A stretch of DNA of 64,000 bases. Source: an uncultured Sphingomonadaceae bacterium (GTDB taxonomy: Bacteria > Pseudomonadota > Alphaproteobacteria > Sphingomonadales > Sphingomonadaceae). Of the stretch, positions 52,616 through 60,572 are shown piece by piece. Under the pieces are notes generated by a model, which was not told the origin of the DNA, did no database searches, and saw only the letters and a program-made list of their open reading frames with translations. The stretch spans positions 62,001-126,000 of the forward strand of contig CAIQHF010000022.1 in NCBI GenBank assembly GCA_903871605.1, written 5' to 3'. Made by a program: the position numbers and the translations under genes. The stretch's first letter is position 1. Each line of letters starts with the position of its first letter.

Positions 52616-54658
52616 TCAGTCTCCCAGCCCCAGCACGCCCTGCCTTGGCCGGACGTCGTCGATGGCGAAGGACGAGCGAGCGATCGACGCCGCACGGACT
52701 TGGTCGAGCGGCTTTGCATCGACCACCGGATCGCTATCCTGCTCATCGATGCCGAGCGCATTGCCAGGGGCTGGCTCAGCCTCTTCGACAGAGACCTGGT
52801 CGGGCATGTCGGGCTGACGTTGCTGCTCGAGGCCACCATCACCGGTCGCGACGTCATCTTCGTCGGGCGATGCGAGTCGCGCGTCGAAATCTCGGGTCGT
52901 GCCCGACCAGTCGTCGTCCCGCTCTCCGGGCCGATCCGCATAGCGGCCATCGCCCAATTTTGGGGCGGGCAGGACACGCTCGACGAACAGCGGATCGGCG
53001 TAATAGCGCATCTTGGTGGCGCGGATCGGCGGCACCCCCGACACCAGGACGAGTTCGTCGGTCGCCGGAAGCTGCATCACCTCGCCCGGCGTCAGCAGCG
53101 CGCGCGCCGTTTCCTGCCGGCTGACCATGACATGGCTGAGCCAGGGCGCCAGCCGGTGTCCGGCATAGTTTCGCATTGCGCGCTGTTCGGTGGCGGTGCC
53201 GAGCGCATCCGAAATGCGCTTCGCCGTCCGCTCGTCATTGCTCGCAAAGGCCACGCGCACATGGCAATTGTCGAGGATCGCATTGTGCTCGCCATAAGCC
53301 TTCTCGATCTGGTTGAGCGACTGGGCGATCAGGAAGGCGCGCACGCCGTAGCCCGCGAGAAAGGCGAGTGAGGTCTCGAAGAAGTCCAGCCGGCCAAGTG
53401 CTGGAAATTCGTCGAGCATCATGAGCAGCTTGTGACGTCGTCCCGCGCTGGCCGTGCCCTCGGCGACATGCAGATGCTCGGTCAGGCGGCGCCCGATCTG
53501 GTTGAGGATCAGGCGGACCAGCGGCTTGGTCCGGGAAATGTCCGAAGGCGGCACGACCAGATAGAGCGACAGCGGATGCTTGGCCTCGACCAGATCCGCG
53601 ATGCGCCAATCGCAGGCGGCGGTGACGGCGGCGACGGTGGGATCGCGGTAGAGACCAAGGAAGCTCATCGCGGTCGACAGCACCCCGGATCGTTCGTTGT
53701 CGGATTTGTTGAGCAGTTCGCGTGCGGCAGAGGCGACGAGGGGATGGACGCGCGGCGCCTCGTCGGTGCCGAGATGGTTGGTCGCCATCATCTGCTTCAG
53801 CGTCTCGACGAAGCTCCGCTGCGGGTCGCACAGGAAGGTCGCAACCCGCGCAAGCGTCTTCTCCTCCTCGGCATAGAGAATGTGCAGGATGGCGCCGACC
53901 AGCAGGGAATGGCTGGTCTTTTCCCAATGGTTGCGACGCTCGAGCGCACCTTCCGGATCGACCAGGATATCGGCGATGTTCTGGACGTCGCGCACCTCAT
54001 CGGCGCCGCGTCGCACCTCGAGCAGGGGGTTGTAGCGCGCCGACCGCGCATCGGTCGGATTGAACAGCAGGCAATGCGAAAAGCGCGTGCGCCAGCCGGC
54101 GGTCAGCTGCCAATTCTCGCCCTTGATGTCGTGGATGACCGCGGACCCGGTAAAGCTCAGCAAAGTCGGGATGACCAGCCCCACGCCCTTGCCTGACCGC
54201 GTCGGGGCAAACGCCATGACATGTTCGGGGCCGTCGTGGCGGAGACCGTCCTGGTGGAACCGGCCCAGAAAAACACCGGCATTGGCGAATAAGCCGGCCC
54301 GTTCCATCTCGCGCCTCGACGCCCAGCGCGCGGATCCATAAGTCGTCACCTGCTTGCGCTGACGGGCCCGCCACAGCGAACCGAAGATCGCGGCGGCGCA
54401 CGCGGCCATGCCGCCGGCGCCGGCGATCTCGCCGCCCCGATCGAAGATGCGCGGTGCATAGGCATCGAAGTGGTACCACCATGGGAACAGCGCCCAGGGC
54501 CGGTAGACATGCGCCCCAAGGATGCGAAGGTCAGACGGCCCGAGTTCCGGCTGGTACGCCAGTTGCGCTGCGACCCACTGCGTCGCCAGCCAGATCGCGC
54601 CGAACACGATCGCGAAGACCGTGAGGATCTGGCCGATCAGCAGCTTGGTGGGCGTCAT
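52616..54658 (-). CDS. traG: TraG/VirD4 type IV coupling protein
   Basis: A 680-aa T4CP that links the relaxosome to the secretion channel. Two N-terminal membrane segments (LLIGQILTVFAIVFGAIWLATQWV and a second at about residues 80-95) precede the ATPase domain. Walker A APTRSGKGVGLVIPTLL is near residue 153, followed by HDIKGENWQLTAGWR, and Walker B LLMMLDEFPALG near residue 415. IAQSLNQIEKAYGEHNAILDNCHVRVAFASNDERTAKRISDALG completes the TraG signature. The acidic C-terminal tail (about 590-680) is variable. It is the first gene of the leftward transfer operon; no relaxase gene precedes it within the window. Confidence 0.95.
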   Translation of the reverse strand: MTPTKLLIGQILTVFAIVFGAIWLATQWVAAQLAYQPELGPSDLRILGAHVYRPWALFPWWYHFDAYAPRIFDRGGEIAGAGGMAACAAAIFGSLWRARQRKQVTTYGSARWASRREMERAGLFANAGVFLGRFHQDGLRHDGPEHVMAFAPTRSGKGVGLVIPTLLSFTGSAVIHDIKGENWQLTAGWRTRFSHCLLFNPTDARSARYNPLLEVRRGADEVRDVQNIADILVDPEGALERRNHWEKTSHSLLVGAILHILYAEEEKTLARVATFLCDPQRSFVETLKQMMATNHLGTDEAPRVHPLVASAARELLNKSDNERSGVLSTAMSFLGLYRDPTVAAVTAACDWRIADLVEAKHPLSLYLVVPPSDISRTKPLVRLILNQIGRRLTEHLHVAEGTASAGRRHKLLMMLDEFPALGRLDFFETSLAFLAGYGVRAFLIAQSLNQIEKAYGEHNAILDNCHVRVAFASNDERTAKRISDALGTATEQRAMRNYAGHRLAPWLSHVMVSRQETARALLTPGEVMQLPATDELVLVSGVPPIRATKMRYYADPLFVERVLPAPKLGDGRYADRPGERDDDWSGTTRDFDARLASPDEDDVATGDGGLEQQRQPDMPDQVSVEEAEPAPGNALGIDEQDSDPVVDAKPLDQVRAASIARSSFAIDDVRPRQGVLGLGD

Positions 54659-55016
54659 CCGATTTCTCCGCCCGCGATCGACTGATCGGCCTGGGCACGT
54701 GAATAATCGGCGTTTCCGGCGCGAAGCGTCAGATAGCTGTTGTTGTACCGAAGTGTATTTCAGCCAATTTCGTGACGGAAAGGTGCGGTTCGGGAATGAA
54801 TCCGTTGCTTCGGACGCGCGCCCGTTCGAGGGCCGCGACTCGATTCGCGTGGGCGGCCAGCCAGCGGGCTCTCACCGTCAGACGATCTCAGCCAGACTGA
54901 CGCATGGCGATATCGAAGGGCCGCCCGACTGGCCTCGCTACGCCGAGAAGGTAGCTACGCCCCTCGAATGGCGGTCGGTCCGCGGCCGCGCGGACGCGCC
55001 GCCTACACGGCCAAGA
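54659..55016. other. 358-bp intergenic region upstream of the transfer operon
   Basis: No reliable gene is visible. The plus-strand ORF 54522-55022 overlaps traG antisense and lacks family features. The region should contain the promoter of the traG-trb operon (leftward). No -35/-10 pair was identified with confidence. Confidence 0.5.
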
Positions 55017-55442
55017 TCATAGGGTATCGAGAATACGAAGCGTGGCCTCGTCCTTTTCTCCGCCGAACCACCGCTCGATCGCCGCATCAAACAACGGCGC
55101 CCCGTCGGCCTCAGCGAACAACGTCAACGAAGAGCGAAGCTTGATTGCATCGATCGTGCCGAAAATGGCTTTTGCGGTCGTGCCCGTCAGGTCCTGCAGC
55201 GCCATCACGCATTCGCGGTAGCGGTTGCCGAGTGCCGGATGGGCAAGATAGGCGCGTGCCTCTTCGAGCGAGAAGATGGCGTAGCGCTGCGCCATGCCGC
55301 TGTGACCGAGACCCGCAATTTGCGGAAAGATGAACCACATCCAGTGCGTGCGCTTCGCGCCGCGTTTGATCTCGGCCAGTGCGGTCTCATAGGTCGCCGC
55401 CTGCGCCTCGACGAACCGCTCCAGGTCAAATTCCTCCGACAC
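55017..55442 (-). CDS. DUF1810 family protein
   Basis: A 141-aa protein of the DUF1810 family. The sequence FDLERFVEAQAATYETALAEIKRGAKRTHWMWFIFPQIAGLGHSGMAQRYAIFSLEEARAYLAHPALGNRYRECVMALQDL shows the conserved blocks DLxRFVxAQ, KxxHWMWFxFPQ, S-x-x-x-Y-A-I and EAxAYLxHPxLGxR. The family has no solved function, although its fold resembles calpastatin-like/phage-encoded ADP-ribose-binding proteins in some annotations. The GTG at 55442, preceded by GGGGGAAG at a 6-bp spacing, is preferred over the track's 55532 ATG and gives family-typical length. It is the first cargo gene beyond the conjugation module. Confidence 0.8.
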   Translation of the reverse strand: MSEEFDLERFVEAQAATYETALAEIKRGAKRTHWMWFIFPQIAGLGHSGMAQRYAIFSLEEARAYLAHPALGNRYRECVMALQDLTGTTAKAIFGTIDAIKLRSSLTLFAEADGAPLFDAAIERWFGGEKDEATLRILDTL

Positions 55443-55590
55443 CGCTTGCTTCCCCCGGTTGTAGCGATCCATGTGAGCCGCTCGCTTGTCGCGCCGTTGG
55501 AGCCAACGCCCAGCCGATGCGGGTTTCGGCATAGAACATACCTAGAACTCTTCAAGTGCCGAACGCTGATGCGCGGCCGCCTCGACACCT

Positions 55591-55618
55591 CTTGAAGCGC
55601 TGAGAATGCTCCCTAAAT
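55591..55618 (+). promoter_or_regulatory. RpoH (sigma-32) type promoter of hsp20
   Basis: CTTGAA (55591-55596), a 14-bp spacer and CCCTAAAT (55611-55618) match the heat-shock consensus CTTGAA-N11/16-CCCCATnT with two mismatches in the -10 element. The expected start site near 55625 gives an 84-nt leader. Confidence 0.65.
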
Positions 55619-55624
55619 TTCTCG

Positions 55625-55711
55625 CGCCGGGTGCTTCCGAGGCCTGGTTTGAACGAGAGGTTGGTCGATGGTGGCCATCCCCCAGATTGCTCATTGGAGG
55701 ATTTGGTTATG
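55625..55711 (+). ncRNA. ROSE-like RNA thermometer in the hsp20 leader
   Basis: The leader contains a GATGG/CCATC hairpin (55667-55679). Its terminal stem starts CCAGATTGCT and ends GGAGGATTTGG (55682-55706). The TTGCT...GGAGGA pairing of the Shine-Dalgarno sequence, including a G-G mismatch, is the signature of ROSE thermometers found before alphaproteobacterial small heat-shock genes. It should melt on heating to expose GGAGG. The exact 5' end is estimated. Confidence 0.65.
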
Positions 55712-56185
55712 CGTACTGCCTTTGATTTCACCCCATACCGCCGGTCGTCGATCGGTTTCGATCGTGTCTTCGATCTGCTCGAGAACACCGCCCGCGCCGA
55801 CCAGGCCGAGGGCTATCCGCCCTATAATGTCGAGCAGCGCGACGAGGACAGCTATCAGATCAGCATCGCTGTGGCCGGCTTCTCGCGCGACGAGATCGAG
55901 ATCACCAGCAAACCCAACCTGCTGGTCGTGTCCGGCCAGAAGAAGGACGAGGATGGCGGTCGCCGCTATCTCCATCGCGGCATCTCCGCGCGCAAGTTCG
56001 AGCGGCAGTTCCAGCTTGCCGACTATGTCACGGTGACGGGTGCGTCGCTGCGTGACGGCCTGCTGGCGATCGATCTGAAGCGTGAGCTTCCCGAGTCGGT
56101 GAAGCCCCGAAAGATCGAGATCGGGGACAACGCGGTCGGAACACCGCGGCTCGTCAGCGACACCGACGAGCGCCAGGCGGCGTAA
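55709..56185 (+). CDS. Hsp20/IbpA-type small heat-shock protein
   Basis: A 158-aa alpha-crystallin-domain holdase chaperone. The N-terminal FDFTPYRRSSIGFDRVFDLLENTARADQAEGYPPYNVEQRDEDSYQISIAVAGFSRDEIEITSKPNLLVVSGQKKDED is of the IbpA/HspA class-A type common in rhizobia and sphingomonads. The crystallin fold ends in RGISARKFERQFQLADYVTVTGASLRDGLLAIDLKRELPE. The I-x-I-like C-terminal anchor is KPRKIEIGD. It protects aggregating proteins. It has an RpoH-type promoter, a ROSE-like leader and its own strong terminator, so it is a self-contained heat-shock unit inside a mobile element. Confidence 0.95.
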   Translation: MRTAFDFTPYRRSSIGFDRVFDLLENTARADQAEGYPPYNVEQRDEDSYQISIAVAGFSRDEIEITSKPNLLVVSGQKKDEDGGRRYLHRGISARKFERQFQLADYVTVTGASLRDGLLAIDLKRELPESVKPRKIEIGDNAVGTPRLVSDTDERQAA

Positions 56186-56190
56186 TCTGG

Positions 56191-56222
56191 AAAGGGCCCA
56201 TCCGACGATGGGCCCTTTCTTA
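56191..56222 (+). terminator. Intrinsic terminator after hsp20
   Basis: A perfect 12-bp stem, AAAGGGCCCATC / GATGGGCCCTTT, with a 4-nt loop (CGAC), begins 6 bp after the hsp20 stop and is followed by a short T-rich tail. Confidence 0.85.
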
Positions 56223-56489
56223 CAAGGGGGCAGCGCCTGTGCCAGTGCCGCTTTGCTGATCCGCGACCAGAGGTCGCTGGTGATGCCGTGAGCGGGAGCC
56301 ATCCACGCCGTTCGTTCGCCTTCACCGTCGGCAAATTCCCGACGCGCGAGAACATGGTTGTCAACCGAGCTCACATCCGCCCGCGCTTTCGTCATGGCAC
56401 GTTGCGCGATCGGCTTCGTTGACAGCCCGCACTCATGTTTGTGGTGCGCGCCGCAGCTTGGCGCTCCGGTCGAGAGCGGACAGGTACAG

Positions 56490-57845
56490 ATGGCGGACGA
56501 TCGTTTCGGGAAAAGTGGCCGGGCCGTACCCAGTAGTCGCCTGTCGCGGCTCGGTGTGTTCGGCCGGCTCGCAGGAGGGGTCGCCGGTGGCATGGTGGCC
56601 GAAGGCGCGCGGAGGCTGGCGTCGGGCGAGCTGCCGCGATTGAGCGATCTGCTGCTCACGCCCGGCAATGCCCTCAAGCTCGCCGACCGCCTGTCGCACC
56701 TGCGCGGTGCGGCGATGAAACTCGGCCAGATGATCTCGATGGATGCCGGCGATCTGCTGCCCGCCGAACTCTCTGCGGTCCTGGCGCGGTTGCGCGACAA
56801 TGCGCACCATATGCCCCCGACCCAGCTCCAGTCGGTGCTGGTTCGGCAATGGGGGCCGGACTGGCGCCAGCGCTTCCAACGCTTCGACCCCACTCCGCTT
56901 GCCGCCGCCTCGATCGGGCAGGTCCACCGCGCCTTCACGCAGGATGGTCGCGATCTGGCGATCAAAGTCCAATATCCCGGCGTTGCCGAGAGCATCGATT
57001 CCGATGTCGACAATGTCGCGACACTGCTCAGGCTTTCCGGCGTGCTCCCGAGCGGGCTCGACATCGCGCCGCTGCTCGCTGAGGCCAAGCGTCAGCTCCA
57101 TGAGGAGGCCGACTACCGCCGCGAAGGCGACCAGATGGTGCGCTTCGGCGCCCTACTTGCCGACGCACCCGAATTCGTCGTGCCCTCGCTGCACGCCGAT
57201 CTTACGACCGATCGCGTCTTGGCGATGGACTTTGTCGCAGGCGACCCGATCGAGTCCCTCCTCACCGCGTCCCAGGCGACCCGGGATACCGCGATGCGGG
57301 CGCTGATCGGTCTCGTGCTCCGCGAGTTGTTCGAATTCGGTCTGATGCAGACCGACCCGAATTTCGCCAATTATCGCTATCAGCCCGGCAGTGGCCGCAT
57401 TGTGCTGCTCGACTTCGGCGCGGTCCGGCCGATCGGTGCGTCGACATCGGATGGCTATCTGGCACTTCTGCGCGCCGGTCTTGGCGGTGACCGCGATGCT
57501 GTCCGTGACGCTGCGGTTGCTGCCGGCTTTCTGGGGCAAGCCGCCGTTCAACGGCACCGGCCGCTGGTCGATCGGATGATCGACGTGATCCTGGGTGAGC
57601 TCAACCGTGCAGGCCCCTTCGATTTCGGTGACCGGGCTTTTGTCGGCACACTGCGCGAGGAAGGCGCCGCGATGGCGGCCGATCGCGCGATCTGGCACGT
57701 GCCGCCGGTCGATACCCTGTTTGCCCAGCGCAAGATCAGCGGCACCGCCCTGCTTGGCGCCCGATTGAAGGCGCGGGTCGATGTACGCGCCCTGATTGCA
57801 GAGCGCCTGGACGGCGGGAACGTCGCCGCCGACGCTTCGCTATAA
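56490..57845 (+). CDS. ABC1/UbiB (ADCK) family protein kinase-like ATPase
   Basis: A 451-aa member of the atypical kinase UbiB/COQ8/ADCK family. Diagnostic motifs are the KxGQ segment LRGAAMKLGQMISMDAGDLLPAEL, the Ala-rich loop AAASIGQVHRA, the lysine in LAIKVQYPGV, QTDPNFANY (catalytic-like Asn) and the metal-binding LLDFGAVR. It lacks the N-terminal membrane helices of E. coli UbiB and is closer to the plastid/AarF-like ABC1 proteins, which affect isoprenoid quinone or lipid and stress metabolism. ATG 56490 is chosen, since the upstream 44 codons in the track lack family similarity. It probably heads the following stress operon (41-bp gap). Confidence 0.85.
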   Translation: MADDRFGKSGRAVPSSRLSRLGVFGRLAGGVAGGMVAEGARRLASGELPRLSDLLLTPGNALKLADRLSHLRGAAMKLGQMISMDAGDLLPAELSAVLARLRDNAHHMPPTQLQSVLVRQWGPDWRQRFQRFDPTPLAAASIGQVHRAFTQDGRDLAIKVQYPGVAESIDSDVDNVATLLRLSGVLPSGLDIAPLLAEAKRQLHEEADYRREGDQMVRFGALLADAPEFVVPSLHADLTTDRVLAMDFVAGDPIESLLTASQATRDTAMRALIGLVLRELFEFGLMQTDPNFANYRYQPGSGRIVLLDFGAVRPIGASTSDGYLALLRAGLGGDRDAVRDAAVAAGFLGQAAVQRHRPLVDRMIDVILGELNRAGPFDFGDRAFVGTLREEGAAMAADRAIWHVPPVDTLFAQRKISGTALLGARLKARVDVRALIAERLDGGNVAADASL

Positions 57846-57886
57846 CCACAAGCGCCCTGCCCGGCGTTCGATCGAGGAAATCCGCC

Positions 57887-58129
57887 ATGTCCGACAAGAA
57901 TGCGACGCTCTACAGAATGGTCCTGCCCGAGGAGACCTGTCCATTCGGACTTCGCGCAAAGCAACTGCTCGAGGACAATGGCTTCGTCATCGATGATCGC
58001 CTGCTCCGCACACGCGACGAGGTCGACGCCTTCGAGCAGGAGCAGGGCGTCGAGACCACGCCGCTGATCTTCATCGGCGACGAGCGCATTGGCGGCAGCG
58101 ACGATCTCGAACGCTATCTGTCGGCATGA
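57887..58129 (+). CDS. Glutaredoxin-like protein with CPFG active site
   Basis: An 80-aa glutaredoxin-fold protein. The active site is TCPFG (Cys18), so it is monothiol in type (CxxG) instead of CPYC. The cis-proline motif ETTPLIFIG and the C-terminal GGSDDLERYL glutathione-binding loop are present. It could reduce protein-glutathione mixed disulfides or bind Fe-S clusters, although the short monothiol glutaredoxins normally carry CGFS. A GAGGAAA ribosome-binding site precedes it. It follows the ABC1 gene and overlaps tspO by 4 bp (ATGA), suggesting joint expression. Confidence 0.85.
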   Translation: MSDKNATLYRMVLPEETCPFGLRAKQLLEDNGFVIDDRLLRTRDEVDAFEQEQGVETTPLIFIGDERIGGSDDLERYLSA

Positions 58130-58662
58130 GTACGCCCGACCGCCCAACTGCGTCCGGTCTGTCGCCGCTTCTTGCCGGCGGCATCGTCCTCGGCGTTCTC
58201 GGCCTCAGTGCAGTGCTTGGGCGGCGAAACGCACCGGATCCATCCCATCCAACGATCCGGCGTTGGTACAAGCGGCTCGACAAGCCGGACTTCACGCCGC
58301 CCGACGCTGTCTTCGGTGCAGTCTGGCCGGTGCTGGAAACCGGGCTGGCGGTCGGCGGCTATCGGTTGATGCGTCAGCCCGCGGCACCGCGGCGCAACCT
58401 ATCGATCGCGCTCTGGCTGCTCAATACCGCGATGATCGGCGGGTGGACCCAGATCTTCTTTCGCGAACGTGCGCTGGGCGGCAGTGCGGTTGCATCAGCA
58501 ACGATGCTGGCGATCGGCACCGCCTATGCCGCGACCGCCGGCAAGGTCGATCGCGTGGCGCAGGCGACCGCCATACCGTTCGTCGCCTGGCTCGGCTTTG
58601 CCACGCTGCTCGCCGAGCGGATCTGGCAGCGCAATCCGACGCCGCGGCTGCCGGCGCGATGA
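58126..58662 (+). CDS. tspO: TspO/MBR family membrane protein
   Basis: A 178-aa protein of the TspO/peripheral benzodiazepine receptor family, with five membrane helices. Typical features are WYKRLDKPDFTPPDAVFGAVWPVLETGLAVGGYRLM (the PxWxFGxVWxxLY-like segment), LNTAMIGGWTQIFFRERALGGSAVASATMLAIGTAYAA and the final AIPFVAWLGFATLLAERIWQRN. TspO homologues bind or degrade porphyrins and repress photosynthesis genes in Rhodobacter; they respond to oxidative and light stress. It is coupled on both sides by ATGA overlaps (glutaredoxin, DUF393). This fits a photo-oxidative or redox stress operon. Confidence 0.9.
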   Translation: MSTPDRPTASGLSPLLAGGIVLGVLGLSAVLGRRNAPDPSHPTIRRWYKRLDKPDFTPPDAVFGAVWPVLETGLAVGGYRLMRQPAAPRRNLSIALWLLNTAMIGGWTQIFFRERALGGSAVASATMLAIGTAYAATAGKVDRVAQATAIPFVAWLGFATLLAERIWQRNPTPRLPAR

Positions 58663-59021
58663 GCCTTACCGTCTGGCATGATGGCGGTTGTCCGCTATGC
58701 CGCCGCGAGATCGCGCTGATGCGGCGGCTTGATAGACGCGGCGCGATCGCCTTCATCGATGCGAGCGATGGCACCAGCGTGTGCCCGCGCGATCGCGCGG
58801 AGCTCCTCGCGCGGTTTCACGCGCGCGAAGATGGGCGGATGCTGTCCGGCGCTGCGGCCTTCGCCGCGATGTGGCGCCAGATTCCGATGCTGCGCCCCCT
58901 CGGCCTGGTCGCCCGCAATCCTGTAGTCCTCGCCGTGCTGGAAGCCGGCTATCGCGGATTCCTCCGCGTTCGCCCGTCGCTCCAATCGCTCATCCGCCAT
59001 TTCGATCGGAAGCCTGCATGA
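58659..59021 (+). CDS. DUF393 (DCC1-like) thiol-disulfide oxidoreductase family protein
   Basis: A 120-aa protein of the DUF393 family. The N-terminus LTVWHDGGCPLCRREIALMRRLDRRGAIAFIDAS contains the conserved DGxCxxC motif (thioredoxin-like fold with CPLC). RDRAELLARFHAREDGRMLSGAAAFAAMWRQIP and the closing PLGLVARNPVVLAVLEAGYRGFLRVRP are the family's remaining blocks. A thiol-redox activity is likely but unproven. The ATG at 58659 overlaps the tspO stop and its own stop overlaps the DUF427 start, both by ATGA. The track's start (58089) is antisense-type read-through into tspO. Confidence 0.85.
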   Translation: MSLTVWHDGGCPLCRREIALMRRLDRRGAIAFIDASDGTSVCPRDRAELLARFHAREDGRMLSGAAAFAAMWRQIPMLRPLGLVARNPVVLAVLEAGYRGFLRVRPSLQSLIRHFDRKPA

Positions 59022-59515
59022 TCCGTCCTGTCCCCGATCCCGCCGGACCCGGCCAGGAAAGCGTCTGGAATTTCCCCCGGCCTTCGATCGCGCAGCCGGT
59101 CACCGCCCATGTGCGGATCGTCCTCGGCGGCAAGACGATCGCCGAGACGCGGCAAGCGATCCGCACGATCGAGACCAGCCATCCGCCGACCTATTATATC
59201 CCGCCCTCCGATATCGCGCCGCTCGTGCTGCGGCCCGCGGCCGGCAGCAGCTTTTGCGAGTGGAAAGGGACGGCACGCTATTTCGACGTGATCGCTGGCG
59301 ATCTGGTACGCCCCGGCGCCGCATGGTCCTATCCGCGCCCGACCGCGCCCTTTGCAGCGCTCGCCGATTACGTCGCCTTCTACGCCGCGCCGATGGATGC
59401 CTGCTTCGTCGATGACGAGCGGGTCAAACCGCAGCCGGGCGAATTCTATGGCGGATGGATCACCCCGCATGTGACCGGCCCGTTCAAGGGCGTGCCTGGA
59501 AGCCGCGGATGGTGA
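59018..59515 (+). CDS. DUF427 domain protein
   Basis: A 165-aa protein with a DUF427 domain, which is beta-rich with unknown function. The conserved blocks are VTAHVRIVLGGKTIAETRQAIRTIETSHPPTYYIPPSDIAPLVLRP, SSFCEWKGTARYFDVIAGD, AAWSYPRPTAPFAALADYVAFYAAPMDACFVDDERVKPQPGEFYGGWITPHVTGPFKG. The motifs FCEWKGTARYFDV and QPGEFYGGWITP are diagnostic. It has no signal peptide and no catalytic assignment. ATG 59018 overlaps the DUF393 stop, and its tail overlaps the SDR start. It is frequently found with stress-associated genes in Proteobacteria. Confidence 0.85.
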   Translation: MIRPVPDPAGPGQESVWNFPRPSIAQPVTAHVRIVLGGKTIAETRQAIRTIETSHPPTYYIPPSDIAPLVLRPAAGSSFCEWKGTARYFDVIAGDLVRPGAAWSYPRPTAPFAALADYVAFYAAPMDACFVDDERVKPQPGEFYGGWITPHVTGPFKGVPGSRGW

Positions 59516-60225
59516 TAGGCGCGCGTGCCGTCGTTATCGGCGCGGGAGGCGGGATCGGCGCTGCCCTGGTCGCCGCGCTCCAGGCGTCGGCGCGGTTCGA
59601 GCATGTGTATGCCCTGTCGCGCCACCCTTCGCCCGACACCGGTAGCGTCAGCGGCGGTATCATCGACGTCACCGACGAGGCGAGCATCCAGGCTGCGGCC
59701 GAGCAGATCGGATCGCCGCTCGATCTGGTGATCATCGCGACGGGTATCTTACACGAAGACGGCCGGATGCCCGAGAAGGCACTGCGCGAGCTCGATGGCG
59801 CGATGCTTGCGCGGATATTCGAGATCAACACGATCGGGCCGGCTTTGGTGCTCAAGCATTTTTCGCCGCTGCTCGCCATGGATCGCCGCACTGTCGTCGC
59901 CACCCTGTCCGCGCGCGTCGGCAGCATCTCGGACAATCGGTCAGGTGGCTGGTACAGCTACCGGGCCTCGAAGGCCGCGCTCAACATGATCGTAAAATCG
60001 GCAGCGATCGAACTTCGGCGAAGCCGGCCGCAGGCTATCTGCACCGCGTTGCATCCCGGTACGGTCGACACCGCCTTGAGCAAACCGTTCCAGGTACGCG
60101 TGCCGGCCGACAAACTGTTCACCGCTCAGTTCTCAGCGGATCGGCTTCTTGCGGTGCTCGCAGAACTTGAACCCAAGGACACTGGCGAGATTTTCGCTTG
60201 GGATGGCGACAGGATACAGCCCTGA
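59509..60225 (+). CDS. Short-chain dehydrogenase/reductase (CsgA-like)
   Basis: A 238-aa classical SDR. The Rossmann motif is ARAVVIGAGGGIGAALVAALQ (TGxxxGIG-like, with VIGAGGGIG). NTIGPALVLKHFSPLL and VATLSARVGSISDN precede the catalytic YRASK, the Tyr-x-x-x-Lys pair with an upstream Ser. It resembles CsgA/SDR proteins found in stress or photolyase clusters; substrate unknown. ATG 59509 gives MVIGARAVV; a GTG at 59512 would overlap the DUF427 stop like the other pairs in the operon. It is the last gene of the six-gene run and is followed by a 347-bp gap. Confidence 0.88.
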   Translation: MVIGARAVVIGAGGGIGAALVAALQASARFEHVYALSRHPSPDTGSVSGGIIDVTDEASIQAAAEQIGSPLDLVIIATGILHEDGRMPEKALRELDGAMLARIFEINTIGPALVLKHFSPLLAMDRRTVVATLSARVGSISDNRSGGWYSYRASKAALNMIVKSAAIELRRSRPQAICTALHPGTVDTALSKPFQVRVPADKLFTAQFSADRLLAVLAELEPKDTGEIFAWDGDRIQP

Positions 60226-60572
60226 GGACGTTTCATCCGTCGCGTCACCCTACGGTACGGCCGGGCTGATCATAGACAGTGAGAACAGGTTCGGAATCAT
60301 ATGCCGAGCGATCGAACCTTCGCGGTCCGTAGATCGAGTCGCGGATGGGTGACAGCTCGGCCGGAACTAGGCGGCTACAGCCCGGCAGCAGGCGGCTAGT
60401 GGCCCGCGCCTGCCTCTGTCTCGTTCGACCCACAAACGGTCATTCTGAGCGGCCTAAGCCCTCCTCGAAACTCGACGCTCGTTCACCGACGCAATCGTCC
60501 GCAAGGCTGCGTCTGCCGCTGTTGCCCTTGACGGTGTTGCTCAAGCGGCTGCCGGCACCCTAAGGTGCTCGC
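60226..60572. other. 347-bp intergenic region before the restriction-modification gene
   Basis: No gene is supported. A 9-bp direct repeat, AGGCGGCTA, occurs at 60369-60377 and 60390-60398, 21 bp apart. No terminator or strong promoter hexamers were found. Confidence 0.5.

Noticed and set aside
54522-55022. 166-aa plus-strand ORF between traG and DUF1810
   Set aside because: Half of it is antisense to the traG start; no ribosome-binding site or family pattern, so the region is listed as intergenic.
56419-56424. Perfect TTGACA -35 box upstream of the ABC1 gene
   Set aside because: No acceptable -10 hexamer lies 16-18 bp downstream, so it is not annotated as a promoter.
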